NCBI GenBank assembly: GCA_937934355.1
Contig: CALGZY010000012.1
Coordinates: 1 to 13,686, forward strand
Length of the DNA stretch: 13,686 nucleotides
DNA from: an uncultured Collinsella sp.
GTDB lineage: Bacteria > Actinomycetota > Coriobacteriia > Coriobacteriales > Coriobacteriaceae
Direction of reading: 5' to 3'
The notes under the pieces are model-generated. The model ran no database searches. It was not told the DNA's origin and worked only from the letters and a program-made list of their open reading frames with translations. Shown in pieces: positions 1 to 5,715 of the stretch. Position numbers and translations under genes: made by a program. Numbering within the stretch: the stretch's first letter is position 1; every line of letters begins with the position of its first letter.

Positions 1-407
1 ACCCCACGGTGGCGCATTTTACGATTGAGCATGACGGCATTGTCGAGGAGCTCGATGGCATCTGCTGCATGGCCGGCAACACCTCGGTCATTCAAAACGA
101 TATCCACCTGTTCCCCGATTGCCGCATGAACGACGGCATGGTCGACATCGCGGTCATCGAGCCCGTGCGCACCGTGCAGCTGTTGCCTACTGTAATCACC
201 GCTGCGCTTGACCCCGCCGGCAAGGTACTCGGGCGCCCGCAGTTCAAGATCATCCAGACCAAGGAAGCCAAGATCACCTGTACGCCGTCGCTGGGCATGC
301 AGTTCGATGGCGAGATTATCTCCAGCAACTCGGGCGTCTTTGGTGCCCGCGCGCTTCCGCAATGCCTAAACCTCATCGTCGACGAATTCTCACCGCTCGG
401 AAAATAG
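1..407 (+). CDS. Diacylglycerol kinase / lipid kinase family protein, C-terminal part (5' truncated by window edge)
   Basis: The reading frame is open from base 3, so the gene starts before the window and about 134 C-terminal residues are visible. The segment matches the C-terminal beta-sandwich of YegS/DagK-type lipid kinases: an AGNTSVIQNDIHLFPDCRMNDG stretch (family pattern: N..P.A...DG), then GMVDIAVIEP, and near the end the MQFDGE motif equivalent to the family's conserved 'q.DGE'. Such enzymes phosphorylate diacylglycerol or a related lipid on the inner membrane face and recycle lipid-linked intermediates. The N-terminal nucleotide-binding GGDGT half is outside the window, so catalytic competence cannot be judged. 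The GTG at base 9 is only the first in-frame start-like codon, not the true start. The stop is followed directly by a strong RBS for the next small gene, so the two are probably co-transcribed. Confidence 0.8.
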   Translation, partial: PTVAHFTIEHDGIVEELDGICCMAGNTSVIQNDIHLFPDCRMNDGMVDIAVIEPVRTVQLLPTVITAALDPAGKVLGRPQFKIIQTKEAKITCTPSLGMQFDGEIISSNSGVFGARALPQCLNLIVDEFSPLGK

Positions 408-416
408 GAGGACCCC

Positions 417-509
417 ATGAACGACAATCCCCTGATCGGCTTTATTGTCATCGTCTTGGCCATGCTCGTCGGTTACGCCATCAACGTGATTCACCGCCGA
501 AAGAAGTAA
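417..509 (+). CDS. 30-residue single-span membrane microprotein
   Basis: This ORF is short but well supported. It has an AGGAGG ribosome binding site at 406-411 and an ATG at 417, only 9 bases after the lipid kinase stop. The product starts MNDNPLIGF, has a hydrophobic span at about residues 6-24 (two valines, several Ile/Leu, one Gly-Tyr pair) and ends in the basic tail HRRKK before TAA. The short acidic/polar N-terminus and positively charged C-terminus predict N-out/C-in insertion. I recognise no family. The tight coupling to the lipid kinase suggests a membrane accessory peptide of that enzyme, but this is inference from position only. A transcription terminator follows at 545. Confidence 0.65.
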   Translation: MNDNPLIGFIVIVLAMLVGYAINVIHRRKK

Positions 510-544
510 ATCTACATTGGTATGATATTCATCCAATTATCGTC

Positions 545-588
545 TCCCCTGCCGTTTATGCATTTGCCAAACAGCAGGGGATTTTCAT
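545..588 (+). terminator. Probable rho-independent terminator of the lipid kinase / microprotein operon
   Basis: The arms tcccctgccgttt (545-557) and aaacagcagggga (569-581) pair with one C-A mismatch around an 11-base loop. The T-rich tail ATTTTCATTT follows. It lies 36 bases past the microprotein stop. Confidence 0.65.
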
Positions 589-641
589 TTCGGGCATTCT
601 CGGCTACTTTATTCGACTACAGTAATTACAGGGCGTCTTTA

Positions 642-670
642 TTAAAGTAAAGCTATATGCTGAGTACAAT
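642..670 (+). promoter_or_regulatory. Candidate sigma-70-type promoter for the C69 peptidase
   Basis: A TACAAT -10 box lies at 665-670. TTAAAG at 642-647 is a weak -35 box with 17-base spacing. This would give a leader of about 140 bases. The -10 is good (5 of 6) and the -35 is poor, so the assignment is tentative. Confidence 0.35.
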
Positions 671-772
671 TAACCGCTCATCGCATATTTCATCACGCTT
701 ATCGAGTAAGTATTTTTCATAGATGAATATTGTTTCCAGTTCGTTACGCTAATGAGGTGTCTTTATTGGCTG

Positions 773-796
773 AAGCCCTCTGGCGACAGAGGGCTT
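773..796 (+). promoter_or_regulatory. Perfect 9-bp stem-loop in the 5' leader of the C69 peptidase
   Basis: aagccctct (773-781) pairs perfectly with agagggctt (788-796) around the loop ggcgac. No T-run follows, so it is a poor terminator. It ends 9 bases before the GGAGGG RBS (806-811). It could tune translation or mRNA stability, or be the hairpin half of an attenuator. Confidence 0.45.
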
Positions 797-815
797 TCGC
801 ACGCTGGGAGGGAAA

Positions 816-2777
816 ATGAGGAAAACTCACCCCGTCAACGCGCTCAAGAAGCTTGGCATAGGCCTCGCCTTTGGAGCTGCAACCATCATGTCCATGCCGA
901 CGTCTGCGCTCGCCTGCACGCAGATGTACATGGGCAAGAACCTTACGGCCGACGGCAACACGTACTACGGCCGCGCCGAGGACTTTGGCCCGCGCTACCT
1001 CAAGCACTTTGGCATTGAGCCGTCGCATGCCCCCGGGTATACCTACGGCTCAGACGAGTCCGACTTCTCATACAGGTCGACCAAGACTACATATCGTTAT
1101 AGCTACGTGCGCGATCATCCTTCGCAGTGGCACGGGCGCTATGATGCCTACTCTGAGGCAGGCATCAACGAGAAGGGCGTGTCCTGCTCCGCAACGCTGA
1201 CCACCAACATGAACGATAAAGCCGCCAAGGCAGACCCCCTGACCGACACTGGCATTGGCGAGTATAGCTACGGCAGCGTTATCTTAGGCGAAAGTGCCAA
1301 AGCACGTGAGGGTGTCGAGCTCCTCGGCAAGATCATCGACGAGCAGGGCGCCAACGGCAACGATCAGATTATCATCGCCGACAGCAACGAGACTTGGCTG
1401 TTTGCCGCACTTTCCGGCCACCAGTGGATCGCCATGAAGCTCGCCGATGACGTCGCCTCACTCAACCCCAACATCGGCGGACTCAATTACGATGTCAACC
1501 TTGATGACGCCGAGAACTGCCTCCACTCCGAGGGCATCCAGACCATGCCCGAGAAAAATGGCTTCGCCGAGTACACCGACGGCAAGCTCGACGTTGCCAA
1601 GACCTATGGCAAAAGCGTCGCCGATTCCGGCGTTCATCAGTGGACTCGCTATGTCCAGGGCCGCGATTACTTCATGGCCCCGTTGACCAAGGGTGCGGAT
1701 TACGACATCGTCACGGTTAAACCGAAAAAAGGCCCCGACCAAATCGGAGCCATGGTCAGCGAGATCCAGCCCCTGTTCTTCAAGCCCGGCAAGTCCGACT
1801 GGAACACCTTTGAGATGATCCGTGCATTTGGCAACCGCGGCGAAAATGTCCCCGGCCTCAACGCCAACACCGACGGTGTCTACGCCATCGGCACCGAAAG
1901 AAGCACCGAAACCAACCTCTTCCAGATCCGTCAGGGCATGGACCCCGAGATCGCGACCATTCAGTGGGAGATGCTCTCCCGCGCCGCCTACTCCGTCGCT
2001 ATTCCTCTGTACTCTGCACTGCTCACCGAGGTCAGCCCCTACTTCAGCAATCAGGATGTCTCCTACGATCACTGCGAAGAGACGGACATCGTGAACAACG
2101 AGGAGCCCGAGAACTCCATCAACTACGTCCTCATGGACATTAGTTCCCTCTGCTACGAGCACCGCGAGCAGCTCGGCACCGGCGTTCGCGCCTACCTCGA
2201 CGCTCTCCAGAACGAGCTCATCGAGCAGAACCTCCAGGTCGACAAGGCCATGCAGGCTGCCGAGGGCACCGAGGCCCGCACCGCCTTGGCCAACAAGGCT
2301 GGCAAGGCTGCCACCGAGAACACCTACGTCAAGTGCAAGGCCCTGCTCCAGGAGATGCGCGCCTATCTGAAGGCTGGGGATTTCAGCACGCCCTTCACCC
2401 CGAGCGACCTGAACACCGAGACCCATGGCCTCAAGGAGTCCATCACCTACGCCAAGGACGCTCTTGCCACCGACCCGGTAACCCCGGATCAGCCTGGCAC
2501 TCCCGAGCAGCCTGGTACTCCTGAGCAGCCCGGTACCCCCGAGCAGCCCGGTACCCCCGAGCAGCCCGGTAAGCCCGAGCAGCCCACCACCAAGCCCGAG
2601 AAGCCTGGCAAGTCGGACACCACGACCACGGTAACCACCAACAAGACGAACACCAAGGGCGGCCTGCCCACCACCGGTGATCGTTTTGATGGCCGCGTGG
2701 TGGCTGCATTCGCCATCGCTGGCGTTGCCGTCATCTCCGCGGGCGGTTACTTCCTCTACCGTCGCAATAAGGAGTAA
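816..2777 (+). CDS. Secreted, sortase-anchored family C69 dipeptidase
   Basis: The product has 653 residues; ATG 816 is preceded by GGAGGG (806-811). A signal peptide (basic MRKTHPVNALKK, hydrophobic core, SALA at 30-33) ends exactly before Cys34, which begins CTQMYMGKNLTADGNTYYGR. In C69 (PepD-type) peptidases the catalytic nucleophile is an N-terminal Cys exposed by processing, and the following G(K/N)...DG....R.ED pattern is typical, so signal-peptide removal may itself create the active enzyme. The peptidase domain runs to about residue 440, followed by a helical segment (about 450-545). Six PEQPGT-like repeats (554-589) form a Pro-rich wall spacer, then come an LPTTG sortase motif (617-621), a hydrophobic span (about 628-648) and the tail RRNKE. 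Expected location is covalently on peptidoglycan, where it would hydrolyse dipeptides or short peptides. It appears monocistronic. The specific substrate is unknown. Confidence 0.88.
   Translation: MRKTHPVNALKKLGIGLAFGAATIMSMPTSALACTQMYMGKNLTADGNTYYGRAEDFGPRYLKHFGIEPSHAPGYTYGSDESDFSYRSTKTTYRYSYVRDHPSQWHGRYDAYSEAGINEKGVSCSATLTTNMNDKAAKADPLTDTGIGEYSYGSVILGESAKAREGVELLGKIIDEQGANGNDQIIIADSNETWLFAALSGHQWIAMKLADDVASLNPNIGGLNYDVNLDDAENCLHSEGIQTMPEKNGFAEYTDGKLDVAKTYGKSVADSGVHQWTRYVQGRDYFMAPLTKGADYDIVTVKPKKGPDQIGAMVSEIQPLFFKPGKSDWNTFEMIRAFGNRGENVPGLNANTDGVYAIGTERSTETNLFQIRQGMDPEIATIQWEMLSRAAYSVAIPLYSALLTEVSPYFSNQDVSYDHCEETDIVNNEEPENSINYVLMDISSLCYEHREQLGTGVRAYLDALQNELIEQNLQVDKAMQAAEGTEARTALANKAGKAATENTYVKCKALLQEMRAYLKAGDFSTPFTPSDLNTETHGLKESITYAKDALATDPVTPDQPGTPEQPGTPEQPGTPEQPGTPEQPGKPEQPTTKPEKPGKSDTTTTVTTNKTNTKGGLPTTGDRFDGRVVAAFAIAGVAVISAGGYFLYRRNKE
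2475..2582 (+). repeat. 18-bp tandem repeats encoding the PEQPGT wall spacer
   Basis: Six in-frame 18-base units. The first (2475-2492) is degenerate; units at 2493, 2511, 2529, 2547 and 2565 follow the pattern cccggtacccccgagcag with few substitutions. Units three and four are identical, suggesting recent slippage or expansion. Copy number is likely to vary between strains and would change spacer length without breaking the frame. Confidence 0.9.
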
Positions 2778-2784
2778 CGTCTTA

Positions 2785-2836
2785 GCTGAGCGGGCAAGGC
2801 AGCAATGGCAGCCTCGCCCGCTCAGCCCGCTCTTTT
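2785..2836 (+). terminator. Terminator of the C69 peptidase gene
   Basis: gctgagcgggc (2785-2795) pairs perfectly over 11 bp with gcccgctcagc (2816-2826). An inner 4-bp stem (2797-2800 with 2811-2814) extends it. A short T-run (2833-2836) follows after a 6-base spacer. It lies directly after the stop codon. Confidence 0.65.
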
Positions 2837-2856
2837 GACCGGTGGGGAACCCGCAT

Positions 2857-2879
2857 GAAATCTTTTTCAAAAAGATTTC
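2857..2879. promoter_or_regulatory. Perfect 23-nt palindrome upstream of the Trp leader promoter
   Basis: GAAATCTTTTT (2857-2867) and AAAAAGATTTC (2869-2879) are exact reverse complements around a single C. It sits 22 bases upstream of the TATAGT -10 box and would overlap the -35 region. It could be an operator, an A/T-rich UP-like element or part of a repeat family. No regulator is identified. Confidence 0.5.
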
Positions 2880-2900
2880 CCCGCATACACTTCGCTGTGC

Positions 2901-2906
2901 TATAGT
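2901..2906 (+). promoter_or_regulatory. -10 box of the trpL-trpP transcript
   Basis: TATAGT lies within tgtgcTATAGTgcagcg. The -35 region at about 2877-2882 (ttcccc) is a poor match and coincides with the palindrome's right arm, hinting at activator dependence or repression. Transcription would start near 2913, about 50 bases before the leader peptide. Confidence 0.5.
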
Positions 2907-2964
2907 GCAGCGCAACAGCAACTAGGTGCGACCGCGCCACGGCATCACGAAAGGAGCCACCAAC

Positions 2965-3033
2965 ATGAAGAACACGATGAAGTCTCTCAACAACTGGTGG
3001 TGGCGTGATGCGAATACGATCGGTCGACGGTGA
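2965..3033 (+). CDS. Tryptophan-codon leader peptide (attenuation peptide) of the TrpP gene
   Basis: A 22-residue ORF begins MKNTMKSLNNWWWR and ends TIGRR before TGA. It has an AAGGAG RBS at 2951-2956, 8 bases from the ATG. Three consecutive Trp codons occupy 2995-3003, far above chance for a 22-codon ORF. A 7-bp stem (3002-3008 with 3039-3045) starts inside the last Trp codon and ends 12 bases past the stop. A canonical terminator follows at 3069. This is the architecture of ribosome-mediated trp attenuation: stalling at the Trp codons when charged tRNA-Trp is scarce disrupts the first stem and should favour read-through. Actinobacterial trp biosynthesis operons use similar NWWW leaders. Here the target is a transporter-like gene rather than biosynthesis genes. 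Confidence 0.88.
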   Translation: MKNTMKSLNNWWWRDANTIGRR

Positions 3034-3100
3034 GTCCCTCACGCCTGTTTTGCGCTCTAGGTGATTGGAAGGCCTCCGGTTTCGACCGGGGGCCTTTTTC
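3002..3100 (+). promoter_or_regulatory. Tryptophan transcription attenuator
   Basis: Segment 1 (ggcgtga, 3002-3008) pairs with segment 2 (tcacgcc, 3039-3045). The terminator stem is 3069-3080 with 3085-3096. An antiterminator can be drawn between 3035-3046 (tccctcac plus cct) and 3059-3069 (agg plus gtga..gga). It is interrupted and only reaches the base of the terminator, so its strength needs folding. A ribosome on the stop codon (3031-3033) would cover segment 2 and permit termination. A ribosome stalled on the Trp codons would cover segment 1. Confidence 0.75.
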
Positions 3101-3130
3101 TATCTCGAGCCCGATCGCATTCGCATCACG
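3004..3130 (+). repeat. 20-nt inverted repeat flanking the attenuator terminator
   Basis: Bases 3004-3023 (cgtgatgcgaatacgatcgg) are complementary to 3111-3130 (ccgatcgcattcgcatcacg) at 19 of 20 positions; the single mismatch is A3016 opposite C3118. The left arm begins immediately after the Trp codons, inside the leader peptide coding sequence. The right arm lies between the terminator and the RBS of the TrpP gene. In read-through RNA it would form a long helix enclosing the terminator. Confidence 0.85.
3069..3099 (+). terminator. Attenuator terminator with UUCG tetraloop
   Basis: aaggcctccggt (3069-3080) and accgggggcctt (3085-3096) form a 12-bp stem with one T-G wobble. The loop is ttcg, a very stable tetraloop. 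A TTTTT run (3095-3099) overlaps the stem end. It lies between the leader peptide and the TrpP start. Confidence 0.88.
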
Positions 3131-3178
3131 CGCCTCCGCTTTCTTCTCTTGCACTTCCCCTCCGAAAGGATTTTCACC

Positions 3179-3751
3179 ATGTCTCAGAACACCACCACCG
3201 CCCAGCCCCGCACCGTCCAGACCGCCGACCGCGGCAAACTCGACGTCCGTGCCCTCGTCTTGCTCGCCATCCTGCTTGCCGCCGGCTTCATCCTCAACTT
3301 CACCGTCGGCAAGGCCATCTCCGGCATCTCGGGCGGCATGATCAGCCCCGAGTTCATCATCTCGGCCTTCTGCCTCACCATCCTGGTCGTTCGCCCCAAC
3401 ATCGGTCAGGCACTCGTCATCGGCCTGATCTCGGCCGCCGTGATCCAGATCACCACCACCTCGCCGTTTGTCGATTTTGCCGCCGAGGGCATCGCTGCCA
3501 TGCTCATGGCCGTCATTGTCAACGCTGCCGCCAAGGACGGCCAGGTTAAGCCCGCCGTCGCCATCGTCGCAGCCTTCGTGACCACCTTTGTCTCGGGCGT
3601 CATCTTCATGGTCATCAAGATGGCCATGCTCGGCGTGGTGAGCGAGCTCGCCGCTGCCATGCTGCCCGTCGTCGCCATGACCGCCGTCTTTAACGCCATC
3701 CTGGTCGGCGCTCTCTACCTGCCCATCCAGAAGTCCCTTAAGCTCAACTAA
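3179..3751 (+). CDS. trpP: TrpP-like tryptophan transporter, probable ECF S component
   Basis: The product has 190 residues; ATG 3179 is preceded by GAAAGGA (3163-3169). The frame runs further upstream to 3065, but that stretch is terminator and leader RNA, so the longer start is rejected. A polar 20-residue N-terminus precedes about six membrane spans (roughly 22-42, 53-72, 75-95, 98-116, 126-150, 155-182). From memory, the pattern of QALVIGLISAA..ITTTSPF, VTTFVSGVIFMVIK and LPVVAMTAVFNAILVGALYLPIQ closely follows Bacillus TrpP (YhaG), the tryptophan permease of the TRAP regulon. Span 1 has the AxxxA motif (A30, A34) that S components use to dock on EcfT. The Trp leader upstream independently points to tryptophan, and ECF ATPase and T genes follow. 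Membrane location is certain; substrate is strongly suggested. Function as an S component is inference. Confidence 0.82.
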   Translation: MSQNTTTAQPRTVQTADRGKLDVRALVLLAILLAAGFILNFTVGKAISGISGGMISPEFIISAFCLTILVVRPNIGQALVIGLISAAVIQITTTSPFVDFAAEGIAAMLMAVIVNAAAKDGQVKPAVAIVAAFVTTFVSGVIFMVIKMAMLGVVSELAAAMLPVVAMTAVFNAILVGALYLPIQKSLKLN

Positions 3752-3758
3752 CCTGCCC

Positions 3759-3857
3759 GGCTTTACGAGCCACCCCATCTTGGCGTTCATTCGTCGCTCG
3801 CGTACCCAAGTACGCTTCGTTCCTCTTTCGCGCCAACCTGGGGCGCCTCGTAAAGCC
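3759..3857. repeat. 99-nt imperfect long hairpin element
   Basis: Outer arms ggctttacgag (3759-3769) and ctcgtaaagcc (3847-3857) match perfectly. Inside them ttggcg (3780-3785) pairs with cgccaa (3831-3836). At the centre gcgtac (3800-3805) pairs with gtacgc (3810-3815) around ccaa. The remaining positions pair only partly. It lies 7 bases past the TrpP stop and lacks a T-run, so it reads as an interspersed palindromic element or mRNA-processing hairpin rather than a terminator. Confidence 0.65.
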
Positions 3858-3903
3858 GCCTCCGTACTTCACCACCAAAGACTGTCCCAAGCAACTAGCT
3901 TTT

Positions 3904-3943
3904 GGGGACGTTCTTAATTGACTAGTCATTTAAGAACGTCCCC
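3904..3943. repeat. 40-nt near-perfect palindrome (REP/MITE-like or operator)
   Basis: ggggacgttcttaa (3904-3917) and ttaagaacgtcccc (3930-3943) are exact 14-nt inverted repeats. The centre tgactagtca (3919-3928) is itself palindromic, so only one base pair (3918/3929) breaks the symmetry across 40 nt. It ends 20 bases before the ECF ATPase ATG. Its self-contained, sharply bounded symmetry resembles a REP-type or miniature element, but an operator for the ECF genes is possible. Confidence 0.75.
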
Positions 3944-3963
3944 GATGACTATGAAAGGTATCC

Positions 3964-5715
3964 ATGGAAACGATCATCAACGTCGACGATGTCTCGTTCT
4001 CCTATGGCACGCAAGCCGAGCAGGCGCTCAGCCACGTTTCGCTCAGCGTGAACAGGGGAGATTTCATCGGCATCATCGGGCCCTCGGGCGCCGGTAAGTC
4101 CACACTTGCCGCCTGTCTGTCGGGCGCCGTACCTCACCACTACACCGGCGCCTTTTATGGCTCCGTGTTAGTTGACGGCCACGACACCTGCGAGGTCTCG
4201 CTCACCGACATATCGCAGATCGTCGGCAGCGTGTTGCAGGACATCGATACCCAGATGGTCGCTTCGGTCGTTGAGGACGAAATGCTCTTTGGCCTCGAGA
4301 ACTTTGGCGTTCCGCACGACCAGATCGAGCAGCGCTTGAGCGAGACGCTTAAGACCGTCGGTATCAGCGACCTGCGCGACCGCGAGATCCCCACGCTTTC
4401 GGGCGGCCAAAAGCAAAAGGTTGCCATCGCCGCCATCCTCGCCATGCGTCCGCGCGTGCTCGTGCTCGACGAACCCACCGCGGCGCTCGACCCCGCCAGC
4501 TCCACGCTGGTCTTCGAGACCCTGCGTGAGGCCAACCGTGCACTCGGCATCACCATCGTTGTCGTTGAGCAAAAAGTCGCCCTGCTTTCGGAGTATTGCA
4601 ACCACGTGCTCGTGCTCAATCATGGCGAAATCGCGCTACAGGGCGAGCCGCACGAGGTCTTCGCGCACGCCGACGAGCTCCGTGCCATCGGCGTCGATTG
4701 CCCGCGTGTCACGCGCATTTTCAACAGCCTCGAGGCCGACGGCCTGGCCAGCGGCACTCCCTGTTTGGATGTTGATGAGGCCGAGCGCCTGATTACGGGC
4801 ATCGTCGACCCCGCACACGCAAGCAGCGACGTTCAGGCACCCACGGGCTCACCGCACGCACCGTCGTTGCGCCCGCACGCCAAGGACGCCGAGCCCGCGC
4901 TCGCCTTCGATCACGTTGAGTTTGCCTATCCCAATGGCGGCGCCGCCGTCCACGACCTCAACTTGACCCTCTATCCCGGCGAGCTCGTGGGCATCGTCGG
5001 CCAAAACGGCGCCGGCAAGACCACGCTCACCAAGCTGCTCACAGGCCTGCTTAAGCCCGCCTCGGGCAGCGTGCGCGTCACGGGACTGGATACCGCAGCC
5101 GTTCCCACGAGCCGCATCGCCCGCGAAGTCGCAACCCTCTTCCAAAACCCCGACCGCCAGATCTGCAAGGACACCGTGCTCGACGAGGTCGCCTTTGGCC
5201 TGGAGCTTGCCGGCATCGACCGTGCCGAGGCGCTGCGTCGCGCCCAGCTCGTCATCGACCGCTTTGGTTTGCCGGCCGACGAGGCGCCCTTCTCGCTCTC
5301 GCGCGGCCAGCGCCAGATGGTGGCACTCGCCTCCGTCGTGGTCGTAGAGCCCAAAATCGTGGTGCTCGACGAGCCTACGAGCGGCCTTGACTACCGCGAG
5401 TGCATGACCGTGATGGAAACGGTGCGCACCATGGCCGAGCGCGGCTGCGCTGTAATCATGGTCTGCCACGACATGGAAGTCGTCTCCGACTTTGCCGAGC
5501 GCATCGTAGTCATGGCCGACGGCCGCATCCTCGAGCGCGGCCGCACGCACGAACTGTTCTCGAACATCGAGCTCATGCAGCGAGCCTACGTTGAGCCGCC
5601 CCAGGTCATAGAGCTTTCTCGTCGCCTGGCATCCTCCGTCTCTCCCGCCTTTGCACAAGTGAGCGAGGTCACCGATATCGTTCGCATTACCGAGGAGATG
5701 GTCCACCGTGGTTAA
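3964..5715 (+). CDS. ECF transporter fused double ATPase (EcfA-A')
   Basis: The product has 583 residues and two ABC ATPase domains in one chain; the RBS is GAAAGG (3953-3958). Domain 1 (about 5-235): Walker A GPSGAGKST (39-47), Q-loop Gln92, signature LSGGQ (145-149), Walker B VLVLDEP (165-171). Domain 2 (about 312-545): Walker A GQNGAGKTT (346-354), QNPDRQ (394-399, typical of ECF/Cbi ATPases), signature LSRGQ (445-449), Walker B VVLDEP (466-471), H-loop His502. Domain 1 has VEQK (201-204) where an H-loop His is expected. The two composite ATP sites are therefore unequal: one pairs Walker A-2 with LSGGQ and His502, the other pairs Walker A-1 with LSRGQ and Gln203. It would energise vitamin-type or amino-acid uptake with the EcfT encoded by the overlapping next gene. 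The nearest S candidate is TrpP upstream. Confidence 0.92.
   Translation: METIINVDDVSFSYGTQAEQALSHVSLSVNRGDFIGIIGPSGAGKSTLAACLSGAVPHHYTGAFYGSVLVDGHDTCEVSLTDISQIVGSVLQDIDTQMVASVVEDEMLFGLENFGVPHDQIEQRLSETLKTVGISDLRDREIPTLSGGQKQKVAIAAILAMRPRVLVLDEPTAALDPASSTLVFETLREANRALGITIVVVEQKVALLSEYCNHVLVLNHGEIALQGEPHEVFAHADELRAIGVDCPRVTRIFNSLEADGLASGTPCLDVDEAERLITGIVDPAHASSDVQAPTGSPHAPSLRPHAKDAEPALAFDHVEFAYPNGGAAVHDLNLTLYPGELVGIVGQNGAGKTTLTKLLTGLLKPASGSVRVTGLDTAAVPTSRIAREVATLFQNPDRQICKDTVLDEVAFGLELAGIDRAEALRRAQLVIDRFGLPADEAPFSLSRGQRQMVALASVVVVEPKIVVLDEPTSGLDYRECMTVMETVRTMAERGCAVIMVCHDMEVVSDFAERIVVMADGRILERGRTHELFSNIELMQRAYVEPPQVIELSRRLASSVSPAFAQVSEVTDIVRITEEMVHRG

Larger units (their letters stand above)
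510..815 (+). other. 306-base intergenic region upstream of the C69 peptidase
   Basis: Besides the terminator at 545-588, this AT-richer stretch holds a candidate promoter (642-670) and a perfect stem-loop at 773-796 close to the peptidase RBS. A 9-codon ORF at 723-752 has no RBS and is not called. No RNA gene is recognisable. The composition is clearly more AT-rich than the flanking genes, as expected of a regulatory region. Confidence 0.5.

Noticed and set aside
723..752. 9-codon ORF as a leader peptide for the C69 gene
   Set aside because: It has no RBS, no run of diagnostic codons and no overlapping terminator.
2475..2582. Tandem repeats as a possible CRISPR-like array
   Set aside because: The 18-base units are contiguous, without spacers, in frame, and encode a proline-rich wall spacer.
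1458..2921. 487-codon minus-strand open frame
   Set aside because: It is antisense to the C69 peptidase; the Gly/Leu/Val-rich pseudo-repeats mirror the PEQPGT-coding repeats and no motif is recognisable.
3065..3178. N-terminal extension of the TrpP frame
   Set aside because: The extension is translated from the attenuator terminator and the long-range inverted-repeat arm, while ATG 3179 has its own RBS.
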